A DNA stretch of 64,000 bases, from positions 100,804,157 to 100,868,156 of the forward strand of contig NC_053497.1 in NCBI RefSeq assembly GCF_905171775.1, written 5' to 3'. This DNA is from Rana temporaria (taxonomy: Eukaryota > Chordata > Amphibia > Anura > Ranidae). Under the pieces are notes generated by a model that had not been told where the DNA came from, made no database searches, and saw only the letters and a list, made by a program, of their open reading frames with translations. The stretch's first letter is position 1; each line of letters starts with the position of its first letter. Both the position numbers and the translations under genes were made by a program. Shown one piece after another: positions 10,330 to 19,858 of the stretch.

Positions 10330-10770
10330 TAAAACATTAAATTATATAGAGAAGATAAAGAACGGAAGAGGAGAAATGGTTAATAAAACAGCCGACATCG
10401 CAAGAGCATTTCAAACGTACTACAGTGCATTATATGCATTTAGAAAGGAAGACATATAATGAGAAGGAGATGAGGAAAGAAAAAATACAAGAATATTTAA
10501 AGAACGCAAAATTACCAAAAATACATGAAGAACGCCTGATAGCCCTGGAAGCAGTAATTACACAGGAAGAAATTACAAGAGCATTGAAAGAAACACCTAC
10601 TAGTAAAAGTCCTGGACCGGATGGGTTCACTATTAAATACTATAAAAAAATTCAGAACCAACTGATCCTGAGATTATGTGACTACTTTAATAAAATGGCC
10701 CATATCACTATAATACCCAAATCAGGAAAAGACAAGACATTATTCTCCAGTTATAGGCCTATAGCACTAT
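10330..10770 (+). pseudogene. L1-A ORF2, segment 1 (start of reverse transcriptase)
   Basis: The segment encodes text equivalent to L1-B ORF2 residues about 386-541: NYIEKIKN, a stop near 10459, then KIQEYLKNAKLPKI, the RT lead motif KSPGPDGFTIKYYKK, and SSYRPIAL. About 20 codons are missing before IIPKSGKD. The frame is cut at 10770 by L1-B and resumes at 17968. No endonuclease precedes it in this orientation. It is an old, inactive copy of a family close to L1-B. Confidence 0.85.
10756..10770. repeat. 15-bp target-site duplication of L1-B, left copy
   Basis: GGCCTATAGCACTAT is repeated exactly at 17953-17967. It belongs to the interrupted L1-A frame (RPIAL). Confidence 0.9.
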
Positions 10771-11069
10771 TTTTTTTTATTTATTTTTTTTTTTTTTCCC
10801 CACTTCAGACTCCGCTCATATTTGACAACGAGACTTGCTCACGGTTAGACCGCCCTTAACGTCTCTCTGGTGGCTTCGCATCATGCGTGGGGTTTTTTTT
10901 TTTTTTTTTTTTTTAACAGTTGCAAATTTGTCCCTTTTTTTTTTTTTTTTTTTTTTTTTCCCTTTCCCTCCCCTCTTTTCCTACTTTTTTTCTTTTCTTT
11001 CCCCCCAGCCCCCCTCCCCCCCCCCCCTGTCTGTGTGCCTTGCAATCTTCTTTTTTTTTTTTTGTTTTC
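10771..11069 (-). other. L1-B 3' UTR with G-rich polypurine tract and A-rich tail
   Basis: On the element's sense strand this region has a G-rich tract (11001-11027, five or more G runs), purine-rich A/G stretches, and several long A runs (11050-11062, 10934-10959, 10893-10914), and it ends with the A-rich tail at 10797-10771. A G-rich polypurine tract that can form G-quadruplexes is a known feature of mammalian L1 3' UTRs. The resemblance here is by composition only. Confidence 0.7.
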
Positions 11070-14000
11070 TCACTTATCCACTTCTGTCATTCCTTGAACA
11101 AACTTTTCCGAAGATTTAAAAACTTTCCATTTTTCCCACACCTCATTATATCTATCCACTCCTCCTGTCTCTCCACAGGCCAGGTACTCCATCTCTTCTA
11201 TGTATTCCACCCTTTCCATCAATTCTTTAATTGATGGCCTTTTTGGGTGTAGCCAGTTTTTTGGAATCAGGGCCTTTGCTGCATTTAGCAGCACTGGAAC
11301 CAGGGTTATTGCGTATTGTTTTTTTGTTTTTTCGGTTCCATGAAATAGACAGGGCAGTGGGCTACACGGGATCCTCTCCCCTGTTATTTTTTCGATATAT
11401 TCCAGGGCTTCTTTCCAATACTCCTGTATTCTCGGGCAATCCCACCATATGTGCATAGTTGTCCCTTTTTGCTTACAATTCCTCCAACAAAGCTCTGAGT
11501 TTTTTGGATGGATTTTATTCATTCTTGATGGGGTCAAGTGCCATCGAACCATACACTTATAATTTGCTTCTATGGAAGTTATATCTGAGGCATAATTATA
11601 AACTGCACCTATCATTTGTGATTTGTCAATCTTTTTACCCAAATCGCTTTCCCATTTTTCTAGGCAGGGCAGTGTTTCCTGGGTCTCGAGCTCCGTTAAT
11701 ATTCCATATGCTTTTGATATACCATGTGTCAGTGGCCCATCTATACTGCATATTTTTTCTATTGGGTTTAATGTTTTTTCTTCACGAATCGGTTGTGGTA
11801 GTGTGCTCACAAAGTGTTTTAACTGTAAATACTCCCATTCACTCATCCGTTGCTCCCCTTCTCCCACTATTATATCCTGTCTTGCTTTTATTTTTCCCCG
11901 TGTGACAATATCTTTTAATTTTTTCTCTCCCAATTGCTTGCCGAAACGTGTTCCATTACCTGGTGGGAAGAACTTTGTGCCTGCTAATGGGATTAATGGA
12001 GAGTTATACTCCCATTTTTCCCGTCTAAATAAAGTGTCCCATATTTTAAAAACATTTTTTGTTATACTATGTGTGTTTGTGCCCAATTTCCTCGTCTTAG
12101 GTGGTATCCAAATGTTTCTGTTTAATTGTGCATTACTTATTTTCTCTTCCATACGTGCCCATTTTTTTTTGGTATGTGTATTTGTCCATTCTACTAACCT
12201 AGCTAAATTAACGGCAAAATAATATCTTTTTATGTCGGGGAGTCCCAACCCGCCTCCTTTTTTTTTCAGGCTCAGTTGTGTGTAGCTTATTCTGGCCTTT
12301 TTACCTGCCCATATATATTTCGAGATTATTGTTTTAATTACCTTAAAGAAGCTTTGCGGTATCTTTATTGGGAGCATTTGGAGTTTATATGTTATCTTCG
12401 GTAGTATCATCATTTTAAACGCATTTATCTTTCCTATCCAGGAGATGTGTTTTCTTGCGAGATTTTTCAAGTCTTGGTTAATGTCATTAATTAAGGGGAC
12501 GAAGTTGGCTATGTAGAGTTTTTCAACTGTTGGTGTGATCTTTATTCCTAAATATGTAATAGCTTCCTTTTCCCATGTAAATGGGAAATCCTTCTGCAGC
12601 TCTTCTGCTTCTTTTTTTTCTATCCCCACATTTAGAATTACTGTTTTTATCGGGTTTATTTTAAAGTTGGAAAGTTCACCGTATCTTTTTATTTCCTTTA
12701 TAACGTTAGGGAGGGAAACTCTAGGTTTAGTCAGGTATAGGAGTATGTCGTCTGCGTATGCCGCCACCTTGTGTTCGTCATCTCCCACTCTCACCCCTCC
12801 TATGTCCGGGTTTTCCCGGATTTTTGCTAACAGTGGTTCCAGTGCTATTACATATAGGAGGGGTGAGAGCGGGCACCCCTGTCTGGTACCATTTTTCATT
12901 TCGAACGCAGACGACATACTCCCATTGACCTTTACCCTTGCCGTCGGGTGGCTATATAGGTTTTTTACCCATTTCAAAAATCTTGGTCCCAGACCTATAT
13001 TTTGTAGAGTTTCCATCATAAACCCCCAGTCGACTCTGTCGAATGCTTTTTCAGCATCTAGAGACATGAGTACGACTGGGGGTTTCTTTTTTGGATCCTG
13101 TTGTAGCAGCAGCAGGGTCCTTATGCTATTATCTCTCCCCTCTCTGCCCGCTACAAAGCCTGCCTGATCTATATTTATTAATTCCGGCATTAAACTTTTT
13201 ATCCTAGTTGCTAGTATTTTCGCATAAACCTTTAGGTCTGCATTTAACAATGCTATTGGTCGATAGTTTGAACACAACGTTCCATCTTTTCCTGTTTTAG
13301 GGATTATAGAAATACTTGCTAGCAGCGATTCTTTTCTTATTTCCTCTTCCTCTCCTATTTTATTGAAGTAGTTACACATCTCAGGGACCAAAAGTTCTCT
13401 AAATTTTTTATAATATTTAATCGGCAAACCGTCGGGGCCTGGACTCTTACCACCCGGTGTTTCCTGGAGGGCTCTATAAATCTCCTCTTGAGTTATAGAG
13501 GCATCCAGGGATTCCCTGTCGTTTTGAGTTATTTTAGGTAAGTTCACTTCTTTTAAGTATTCCTTAATTTTCCTTATTCTAATATTTTGCTGCTCTTGAG
13601 TTTCGTTAATTCTTATTGAATATAATGTACTATAATAAGTCTGAAAAGCTTCCGCAATTTCCGATGTCTTATATTTCATAAGACCGTCTTGGTTTTTTAT
13701 TTTTTCTATGTAATTTTTTATTTTTTTTTCCCTTGATATTCTGGCTAGATATTTCCCTGGTTTGTTCCCCCATTTATACCTCTCTTTTCCGACATTTTTG
13801 AATATTTTCCTTGTTTCTACCTTCATCAAGTCTCTGAGCTGGGCCCTCTTTATCACAATTTCTTGATATACCTCATTTGCTCCTCGCTCTTTATGCGTTT
13901 GTTCCAGTTCAAATAATTCAGATGTTAATTTTTCCATGTTTAATTTTCTTATCTTTTTTTTCCCTGCTCCAATTGCAATTAATTTCCCTCTAATGTATGC

Positions 14001-14873
14001 CTTATGGGCCTCCCAAACAGTTGCCATCTTTACTTCTGGTGTATTATTAAGAGTGAAATATTGTTCCAAGTCGATTTTTACTGTATTGTTTACCTCTGTA
14101 TCCTCTATGAGTTCTTCGTTTAAGTTCCACGTTCCTTTTCTTTGCTCTATCTCTTTGAATCTTATTTTCACTATTACCGGAGCGTGATCTGAGATTGTGG
14201 TTACCCCTATTGATGTTTTAACTACGTCTTCCAACGACTCATGGTCTACCATTATATAATCCAATCTTGAATATGTTCCGTGCACAGAAGAGTAATATGT
14301 ATAGTCCTTTTTGTTTGGATATGTAATCCTCCAAGGATCTATTAAACAGTGACTATGCATTTTTTTTCCCAATATTCTTAGCTGTTTAATATTTCGTCTC
14401 TGTGCTCCAGACATATTATCTAGATGATAGTCCATTGAAAGATTGAGGTCTCCTGCTAAAATTACTTGACCTTGCTTGAAGTCCATTAAAACGTTCAAGA
14501 GCCCCCTCAGATATTTATGAGGTTGTCTATTTGGACAGTATATGTTTGCGAGCGTATATTTTTTCCCTTGGAGTACCCCTCTCAGAAACAAATAACGTCC
14601 ATCTGGGTCAACTTTCCTATCTTCTATTGTAAAAGTGATGTTCTTCCCTATTCCTATAGCAACCCCCTTAGATCTTTTCTTTGGGGAGTCCCCGTAGTAC
14701 CAAGTGGGGACTGCCCGAGAATACAGTCTAACATTTGAGTCCAAAGTTATGTGTGTCTCTTGCAAAAAAACTATTTCAGCGGAGTACCTTTCGACCTCTC
14801 TTAATACCATATGCCTTTTTTCCGGGCAACTGAGACCTCTTACATTATATGTTATAAAATTTATATTTGTCAT
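11070..14873 (-). CDS. L1-B ORF2 protein: endonuclease and reverse transcriptase
   Basis: This 1267-residue protein nicks target DNA and reverse-transcribes L1 RNA from the nick. The endonuclease (about 1-235) shows N10, E39 in LQETH, D142 in AGDLN, the SRLDY block (202-206) and the terminal SDH (228-230). The reverse transcriptase (about 475-790) shows KSPGPDG (476-482), NYRPIAL (536-542), motif A with D606 in LDAEKAFD, RQGCPLSPLLY (664-674) and the catalytic YADD (706-709). The C-terminus has a zinc-knuckle-like C1129-x3-C1133-x7-H1141-x4-C1146 with the WWDC signature of L1-clade proteins. Length matches L1 ORF2p (about 1275 in human). The ATG at 14873 opens directly into the endonuclease. 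No stop or frameshift is seen. ORF2 of L1 elements is usually reached by reinitiation after ORF1. Confidence 0.95.
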   Translation of the reverse strand: MTNINFITYNVRGLSCPEKRHMVLREVERYSAEIVFLQETHITLDSNVRLYSRAVPTWYYGDSPKKRSKGVAIGIGKNITFTIEDRKVDPDGRYLFLRGVLQGKKYTLANIYCPNRQPHKYLRGLLNVLMDFKQGQVILAGDLNLSMDYHLDNMSGAQRRNIKQLRILGKKMHSHCLIDPWRITYPNKKDYTYYSSVHGTYSRLDYIMVDHESLEDVVKTSIGVTTISDHAPVIVKIRFKEIEQRKGTWNLNEELIEDTEVNNTVKIDLEQYFTLNNTPEVKMATVWEAHKAYIRGKLIAIGAGKKKIRKLNMEKLTSELFELEQTHKERGANEVYQEIVIKRAQLRDLMKVETRKIFKNVGKERYKWGNKPGKYLARISREKKIKNYIEKIKNQDGLMKYKTSEIAEAFQTYYSTLYSIRINETQEQQNIRIRKIKEYLKEVNLPKITQNDRESLDASITQEEIYRALQETPGGKSPGPDGLPIKYYKKFRELLVPEMCNYFNKIGEEEEIRKESLLASISIIPKTGKDGTLCSNYRPIALLNADLKVYAKILATRIKSLMPELINIDQAGFVAGREGRDNSIRTLLLLQQDPKKKPPVVLMSLDAEKAFDRVDWGFMMETLQNIGLGPRFLKWVKNLYSHPTARVKVNGSMSSAFEMKNGTRQGCPLSPLLYVIALEPLLAKIRENPDIGGVRVGDDEHKVAAYADDILLYLTKPRVSLPNVIKEIKRYGELSNFKINPIKTVILNVGIEKKEAEELQKDFPFTWEKEAITYLGIKITPTVEKLYIANFVPLINDINQDLKNLARKHISWIGKINAFKMMILPKITYKLQMLPIKIPQSFFKVIKTIISKYIWAGKKARISYTQLSLKKKGGGLGLPDIKRYYFAVNLARLVEWTNTHTKKKWARMEEKISNAQLNRNIWIPPKTRKLGTNTHSITKNVFKIWDTLFRREKWEYNSPLIPLAGTKFFPPGNGTRFGKQLGEKKLKDIVTRGKIKARQDIIVGEGEQRMSEWEYLQLKHFVSTLPQPIREEKTLNPIEKICSIDGPLTHGISKAYGILTELETQETLPCLEKWESDLGKKIDKSQMIGAVYNYASDITSIEANYKCMVRWHLTPSRMNKIHPKNSELCWRNCKQKGTTMHIWWDCPRIQEYWKEALEYIEKITGERIPCSPLPCLFHGTEKTKKQYAITLVPVLLNAAKALIPKNWLHPKRPSIKELMERVEYIEEMEYLACGETGGVDRYNEVWEKWKVFKSSEKFVQGMTEVDK

Positions 14874-15353
14874 TTCTTTCTCTTTTTTTTTTTCTTTTTA
14901 CTTTTCTCTGATAAGTATATTTTTTTCCGTTGCAAGACACACAGATCTAAGACCCCCCACCAGGCCCTTCTATTTTCCCCCTCCCCCCTCCCCCCCTCTC
15001 CCCTTCTCCTGTCTCCCCCCCCCCACCCTCCCCTCCCGTCATATCTTGCCCCCCTGTTCTTCATGTGGGGCTTTCTCATCGCCTCCCCCCTCCCTCCCTT
15101 CCCCCCAATCGATCCCTGACCCTATGGTCTTTTAGAGCTTTTTCTATTTGGCGCTCCAGGCGCTCTTTTGCTCCTTGGGCTAAGGTGGAGTTCTATTTTA
15201 GCCCGGTCTCCTACCCCCCTATACTGGGGAATTGGGGAAGGAGTGCCCTCCGGATCCGCCCCCTCTCCAGTCCCGCTCCTGTAGCTTACTGTTTAGAACC
15301 TCCCCATCCCTCCTCCCCCCCCCTTTCCCCCCCCACTCCGCCATCTAACGTTT
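14874..15353 (-). other. L1-B spacer between ORF1 and ORF2
   Basis: The 480-bp spacer is much longer than the roughly 60 bp of human L1. On the sense strand it is purine-rich with many G runs (complement of C tracts at 14969-15060 and 15301-15335). How ORF2 is translated across it (internal entry or reinitiation) is not visible from the sequence. Confidence 0.7.
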
Positions 15354-16400
15354 TCAGTCCTTTTTTGGTGTTGGGATATCTAATCTCTGACAAAATTCTG
15401 GCACTTCCTCTATAAACCTCAGTCTTGCCGAGATACCGTTTTTCCTGCCTATCAGGCAGGCTGGGAAACCCCAATTATATTGTATATCATGTTCCTGCAA
15501 GACTCTTAACAATGGTTTTAAGTTTCTTCTTCTATTTAACGTCTCTTGTGATAGATCTTGGTATATTTGAATATTATGCTGATCGAATTCTAATGGCGAC
15601 TTCCCTCTCAGTTTTCTCCATAGTTGGTTCTTCTCTTCCCAACTTTCAAATCGCACTATAATATCTCTAGGGTATTCCTGTGCTCTCTCTCTAGCTCGTC
15701 TTATCCTATGCGCACGTTCTATTTTTAGTGGGGAAGTTATTTCTCTCTCCAGTATTGGATTGCAAATTTTTCTTATTGTTTCTGAGAGATCCTCAGCCTC
15801 TGTCGTTTCTGGAACTCCGCGTATTCTTATATTCTTCCTTCTTTCCCTATTTTCTTGATCTTCTAATTTATACGCCTGTTCTCGTTGATTTATTTTTAAT
15901 GCTTTTATTTCATCTTCTAATTTTTTAACTGAGGTTATGTTGTGATCGACTTTTTTCTCAACTTCTTCCACTCTTTCCAATATGTGCCCCATATTTCTCT
16001 CCATTTTTTCCATTTGCGTTTTAAGTGATCTTTCTAGAGCGGCAAACATTCCTTCCATTTCCTTTTTTGTTGGCAAAAGTGTAATGTCCTGCGTTTCTTC
16101 TCTGTCTCCCTGTCCCAGGTCCATCTCTTTATCTGTTTCTCTATCTTGATCTGTTTTTTTCTCTAATAGTGACTCTGAGAGAGTTTCTGAGTCTGTCAGG
16201 ATATTAACAGTCCCTTTTTTCTTCTCTTTCTTCTTTTCCTTTTCTACCTGGCCTCCTCGGGTTATTGACGGTTTTTCTATCTGCTGATTTTCTCCATTTG
16301 TCCCATGGGTCACAAATTTGCACATTGGGCCTGGACTTTGACTTAAGCGGGGGACCTTTGGGATTGCCCCGCCTTTTACTCCTTTTCCCCTTGTGGTCAT
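15354..16400 (-). CDS. L1-B ORF1 protein: trimeric RNA-binding chaperone
   Basis: This 348-residue protein should coat L1 RNA and act as a nucleic-acid chaperone. The N-terminal 110 residues are basic then acidic and disordered-looking (lysine run at 53-62). A heptad-rich coiled coil follows (about 112-188: MFAALERSLKTQMEKMER...). The RNA-recognition domain begins at NIRIRGVPE (190-198) and includes the ERAHRI (228-233) and RDIIVRF (245-251) blocks. A basic C-terminal domain with LNRRRNLKPLL (288-298) completes the L1 ORF1p (Transposase_22) order. The ATG at 16400 is the first of the frame. The length is close to human ORF1p (338). The frame is intact. Confidence 0.93.
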   Translation of the reverse strand: MTTRGKGVKGGAIPKVPRLSQSPGPMCKFVTHGTNGENQQIEKPSITRGGQVEKEKKKEKKKGTVNILTDSETLSESLLEKKTDQDRETDKEMDLGQGDREETQDITLLPTKKEMEGMFAALERSLKTQMEKMERNMGHILERVEEVEKKVDHNITSVKKLEDEIKALKINQREQAYKLEDQENRERRKNIRIRGVPETTEAEDLSETIRKICNPILEREITSPLKIERAHRIRRARERAQEYPRDIIVRFESWEEKNQLWRKLRGKSPLEFDQHNIQIYQDLSQETLNRRRNLKPLLRVLQEHDIQYNWGFPACLIGRKNGISARLRFIEEVPEFCQRLDIPTPKKD

Positions 16401-17952
16401 CCTTCACCCCCTTTCAGTCCTGCTGTAGTCCTGATTGCTTCCTCGTGCTTCTTGCTGCGCTTGTGATTAAACTACACCGCTTTACAGCAAATTCTATAGT
16501 AAGACCCCTTTGCACTTATGGGAGGTGTATGCTGCACGGGACAATGCCCTTTGGTATCACGTTTTAAAGTTGATTTGGTATTTCTACTTTTTGGCTTTGA
16601 TTTTAAATAAAAGACCTTCGGAGCACCCAGCACGTATATTAACCCCCTTCTTCTGTCGGTCACCAGTGCGCGTCGCACTCAATGACCTCCTTTTACAGGT
16701 TTTCAGGGTTTTTTAGTATGGTTAATTATACTGTTTGCTGTGCTTTAACCATTATATCCGTCAGTTTATAATTACGTTCTCTGCCAGGCCTGCGTGTACT
16801 TATATATTATAAATATTGCAGTATAATATAAAAAGGATCCAAGATGTGTTACATCTATGTTGTCTAATAGAAGGGAGAAAATAAATTAGGGAACACGGAG
16901 AGAGGGGAAAAAAAAAAAAAGGGAATTCTCCCCGTCTCTCTCATCACTCCCAATGGGCAAAGGGGGGATGTAACGGGGGGGGCCGTCACCAAAGCTTTAG
17001 AATTACCAGCATCCTTATAATCACATCTCGACAAGCACAGGAAATGACAGAAAAGCACTCATGTCCCTTGTATCTCCTCATTGTCTGTCTTCATATCAGT
17101 CCCTTCCAGTTACCAGTTCTTCTGTAAAAATGTCCCATTGAGATTTATGTATATGTATACTTATTTTTTTTTTTTCCTTAGTTCTTTAACTCGTTCTTTA
17201 ACTCATAAAAAGGACGTTTGTACTCACCACTCTGCCTCTTGCAATGAGCTCAAACATGTACTCACCAATCTGGTAATTTTCACGCAGGGAGAGGAAAGGA
17301 TAGAGACTGCTGTGATGTGTTTCCCTGTGTCTCTGGACCTACTTTTGCTGACATTGGCGGTGGGCTGGATCCTTTCCCATGGGATTTTTACTGCCGGGTT
17401 GCCTGGCGCCGTGTCTCCCCTTCCCTCAGCCTCCTCTTCTATATTACTGCCTGGAGGGGGGGTGCGGTGGGGAGGTGCGGCTCACCTCAATAGCTCAGCC
17501 ACCCGTACACTCTGTTGGAGGGAGACTTATCAGCCTGTTGCCTCAGGGGGGGCTCCGGCCCCCGCTCACCTCTGGGAATCCCCCCCCTTACTTCAAGCAC
17601 TGTCCCGGAGCTCCTTCATCTCGTCTCCGCGCGCCGCTGCAAACCACCGCCGCCACCCAATCAGCCGGCGTGATCCAGGAAGCCGGGGAAGCCGCACACG
17701 CAGCGCGTCAGGCTAACCCGATCGAGGGGGGTGAGGATCCGATCCAATCCGCTCCAGGGGTCCGAGACTTCAGCCCGGGGGGGGGGGAGGTGGAGGGGGA
17801 CGACCTAGCGGGAGGAACAGAGAATCCGGCTCCTAGACATCCTGGACATCCCCGGTCCTCAGAGCGGGCTGGAGAGCGAGCACCTCCGTCTAGCTACTCC
17901 TTCACACTGACCGCGCCATCTTCAGACTCCTCCCTCGGTTCCCTTTTCACTC
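16401..17952 (-). promoter_or_regulatory. L1-B 5' UTR, probable internal promoter
   Basis: L1 elements carry their promoter downstream of their own transcription start. This 1.55-kb leader is CpG- and GC-rich in its first 580 bases (17952-17370) and AT-richer nearer ORF1. It has a YY1-like site near the 5' end (17913-17922) and an inverted CCAAT box (CCAAT on the plus strand at 17659-17663). No long ORF in sense orientation is convincing. Confidence 0.75.
17913..17922 (-). promoter_or_regulatory. YY1-like binding site at the L1-B 5' end
   Basis: The sense strand reads AAGATGGCGC, about 30 nt from the element's first base, preceded by GAGGGAGGAG. Human L1 has GGAGGAGCCAAGATGGCC at nearly the same place, where YY1 is known to fix the transcription start at the element's 5' terminus. 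The match to the YY1 core (AAGATGGC) is exact. Function is inferred. Confidence 0.65.
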
Positions 17953-17967
17953 GGCCTATAGCACTAT
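17953..17967. repeat. 15-bp target-site duplication of L1-B, right copy
   Basis: It is identical to 10756-10770 and directly follows the 5' end of L1-B. The L1-A frame continues through it. Confidence 0.9.
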
Positions 17968-18924
17968 TGAATGCGTACACAAAGCTATATGCAAAAATCC
18001 TTGCTACCCGATTAAAGAACTTAATGCCAGACTGGGTAGACCCAGATCAGACTGGATTTATACCCGGAAGAGAGGGTAGAGACAATAGTCTAAAAACGGT
18101 ATTATTATTACAGAAAAACAAGAGCGTAGAATCCCCAGTCTTACTCTTGTCAATAGACGCCGAGAAGGCATTTGACAGGGTAGACTGGGGATTTATGATG
18201 GACACGCTTCACCATTTGGGATTAGGACCCAAAATTAGACACTGGATACAAAATCTATATAGCAGACCAATGGCAATGGTCAAGGTCAATGGTGAGTTGT
18301 CATTGCCCTTTTAAATGCATAACGGGACCAGACAAGGGTGCCTGCTCTCGCCACTTCTATATGTATTAATGCTGGAACGCTTTCTGGCAACGTTGCGAAA
18401 CAATCAAAATATAGAGGGGGCGAGAATAGGCAAAGAAGAACATAAAATAGCAGCATACGCTGACGATATCTTAATGTATATAACTAATCCAAGGGTGACC
18501 TTGCCAAATATAGTTAAGGAAATAAAAAAGTCCGGGAACTTTCGAATTTCAAAATAAACCCTATAAAAACTGAAATTTTAAATATAGGGGTGGAGAAAAA
18601 AGAAGAACTTTTGTTGCAAAAACAATATCCATTTAAGTGGGTGAGAGGAGAATTGACCTACCTAGGAGTTAAATTGACATCCACAGTAGATAGCCTGTAC
18701 CTTGCTAACTATATTCCTCTCCTAAACAAGATAAAAATAGATCTAAAAAATAATACAACAAGATCACTTTCGTGGTTAGGAAGGATACATTTTGGTTATC
18801 CTCCCCAAAATAACATAAATTCCAGATGTTACCCATAGACATCCCACTGAGTTTTTTTAAGATTATTAAAATAATGTTGACAAAATACATATGGAATAAT
18901 AAAAAGCCGAGAGTGAATTTTGCA
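17968..18924 (+). pseudogene. L1-A ORF2, segment 2 (reverse transcriptase core)
   Basis: The text continues from segment 1: ALLNAYTKLYAKILATRL, GFIPGREGRDNS, motif A LLSIDAEKAFDRVDWGF, then a stop at 18312, RQGCLLSPLLYV, the catalytic AAYADDILMY (around 18450-18480), another break near 18540-18560, and YLGVKLTSTVDSLYLANY. A frameshift after the WLGRIH block and further decay follow. It ends at the TGCA where the solo LTR inserted. It is related to, but clearly diverged from, L1-B residues 541-863. Confidence 0.88.
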
Positions 18925-19792
18925 TGTAGCGCTCACCCCCGAAGGAGCCGCTGGTTGATTTGGGATCGGCGTATTAAGTTACCAAATTCTTTTGTCTAGG
19001 GGTAATACTTGTGAGTGTGGATAAAAGAGCAAGTGTCAAGCCGGTAGCGTGAGTTTTCAATGCTTTATTCCAAGGCCAACATGGCCAACATCAACATGAC
19101 ACACAGTAGAGAGGAGGGGTTGATGAGTAGGAAGAACTTGTAGTATCAGGCCTTGGATATCAGAAGCATAGAGAGCAAGCCTGCTCTCGGCACAAATGAT
19201 TCAAAACGTCGCCACCCTCGCCAGGGTGGGTAAGTGCCCCTGGACAGCCAAAGGGTCACTTGCAATAATCAAATCACTGGGAGGAAACAATGCCTCTGCC
19301 ACAGGCTTAGTAAATTTTCTCAGTATAGTCAAAGCGTAAGGATAGCGAATCCTCCCAGTAAGTCCTATTCTGTAGGGTCACCTACTGACAGCAAAAAAGG
19401 GTACCAGTCATGTAGCGTGGTGACCGGATCCCCGGTGGTTCGTCCAGGCCTCGCGCACACTGAAGGTGGATGCCGCACCTGGACCTCGGGCCCCGCAGAG
19501 AACAACCGAAAATGGCAGGTGCCACAGATATACCCCCCGCCAGCATGCCCAAAGAAGGAAAACTCCTCTGATTGGCTGCTGGGGAGAATGGTTCTGTCAG
19601 AACCCCTATAGCGCCACCTGTCGCCCAGGGGTGGCAACGCACCCCTGGACACACAGACTGACCCATGAGGCAGTTCCGAACTGGCAAAAGCACAAACTAA
19701 CAATTAGTGAATGGGAGCAACTGAAATCTCCCATTCCCCACTAACTTTAGCGTAACGCCTCACTAACTTTAAAGGGGGGGGGGGGCGCTACA
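18925..19792 (-). mobile_element. ERV-like solo LTR inserted in L1-A
   Basis: The 868-bp unit begins TGTAGCGC and ends GCGCTACA, has the canonical TG...CA ends and is flanked by TGCA (18921-18924 and 19793-19796). Removing it with one TGCA rejoins the L1-A frame (VNFA-TLT). On the minus strand it has the order expected of U3-R-U5: CCAAT (19575-19571), a TATA-like TATATCT (19532-19526), and AATAAA (19069-19064) upstream of the 3' end. No internal retroviral genes are present, so it is probably the product of LTR-LTR recombination. A 4-bp duplication fits class I/II ERVs or related elements, but the family is not identified. Confidence 0.75.
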
Positions 19793-19796
19793 TGCA

Positions 19797-19858
19797 ACAT
19801 TAACAAGAGAAAAAAATATGGAGGATTAGCAGCACCGGATATAAATAGATATTATAAG
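19797..19858 (+). pseudogene. L1-A ORF2, segment 3
   Basis: A 62-base piece encodes LTREKKYGGLAAPDINRYY, equivalent to L1-B residues about 867-885 (LSLKKKGGGLGLPDIKRYY). It lies between the solo LTR and the hAT element. It is too short to find in isolation, but the frame fits on both sides. Confidence 0.85.

Larger units (their letters stand above)
10771..17952 (-). mobile_element. Full-length L1 retrotransposon (L1-B) with two intact ORFs
   Basis: A 7.18-kb element on the minus strand runs from a 5' UTR (17952-16401) through ORF1 (16400-15354), a 480-bp spacer, ORF2 (14873-11070) and a 300-bp 3' UTR to a poly(A)/A-rich tail (T runs at 10771-10797). A perfect 15-bp duplication brackets it, so it arrived by target-primed reverse transcription. 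Both frames are uninterrupted and the 5' end seems complete. The combination suggests recent insertion and possible competence. It interrupts the older L1-A frame. Confidence 0.92.

Noticed and set aside
10835..11234. Phe/Pro-rich ORFs on the plus strand
   Set aside because: They are antisense translations of the A/G-rich 3' UTR of L1-B.
11459..13167. Plus-strand ORFs of 148, 199 and 210 codons
   Set aside because: They are shadows of the intact L1-B ORF2 on the minus strand, which has the full domain order.
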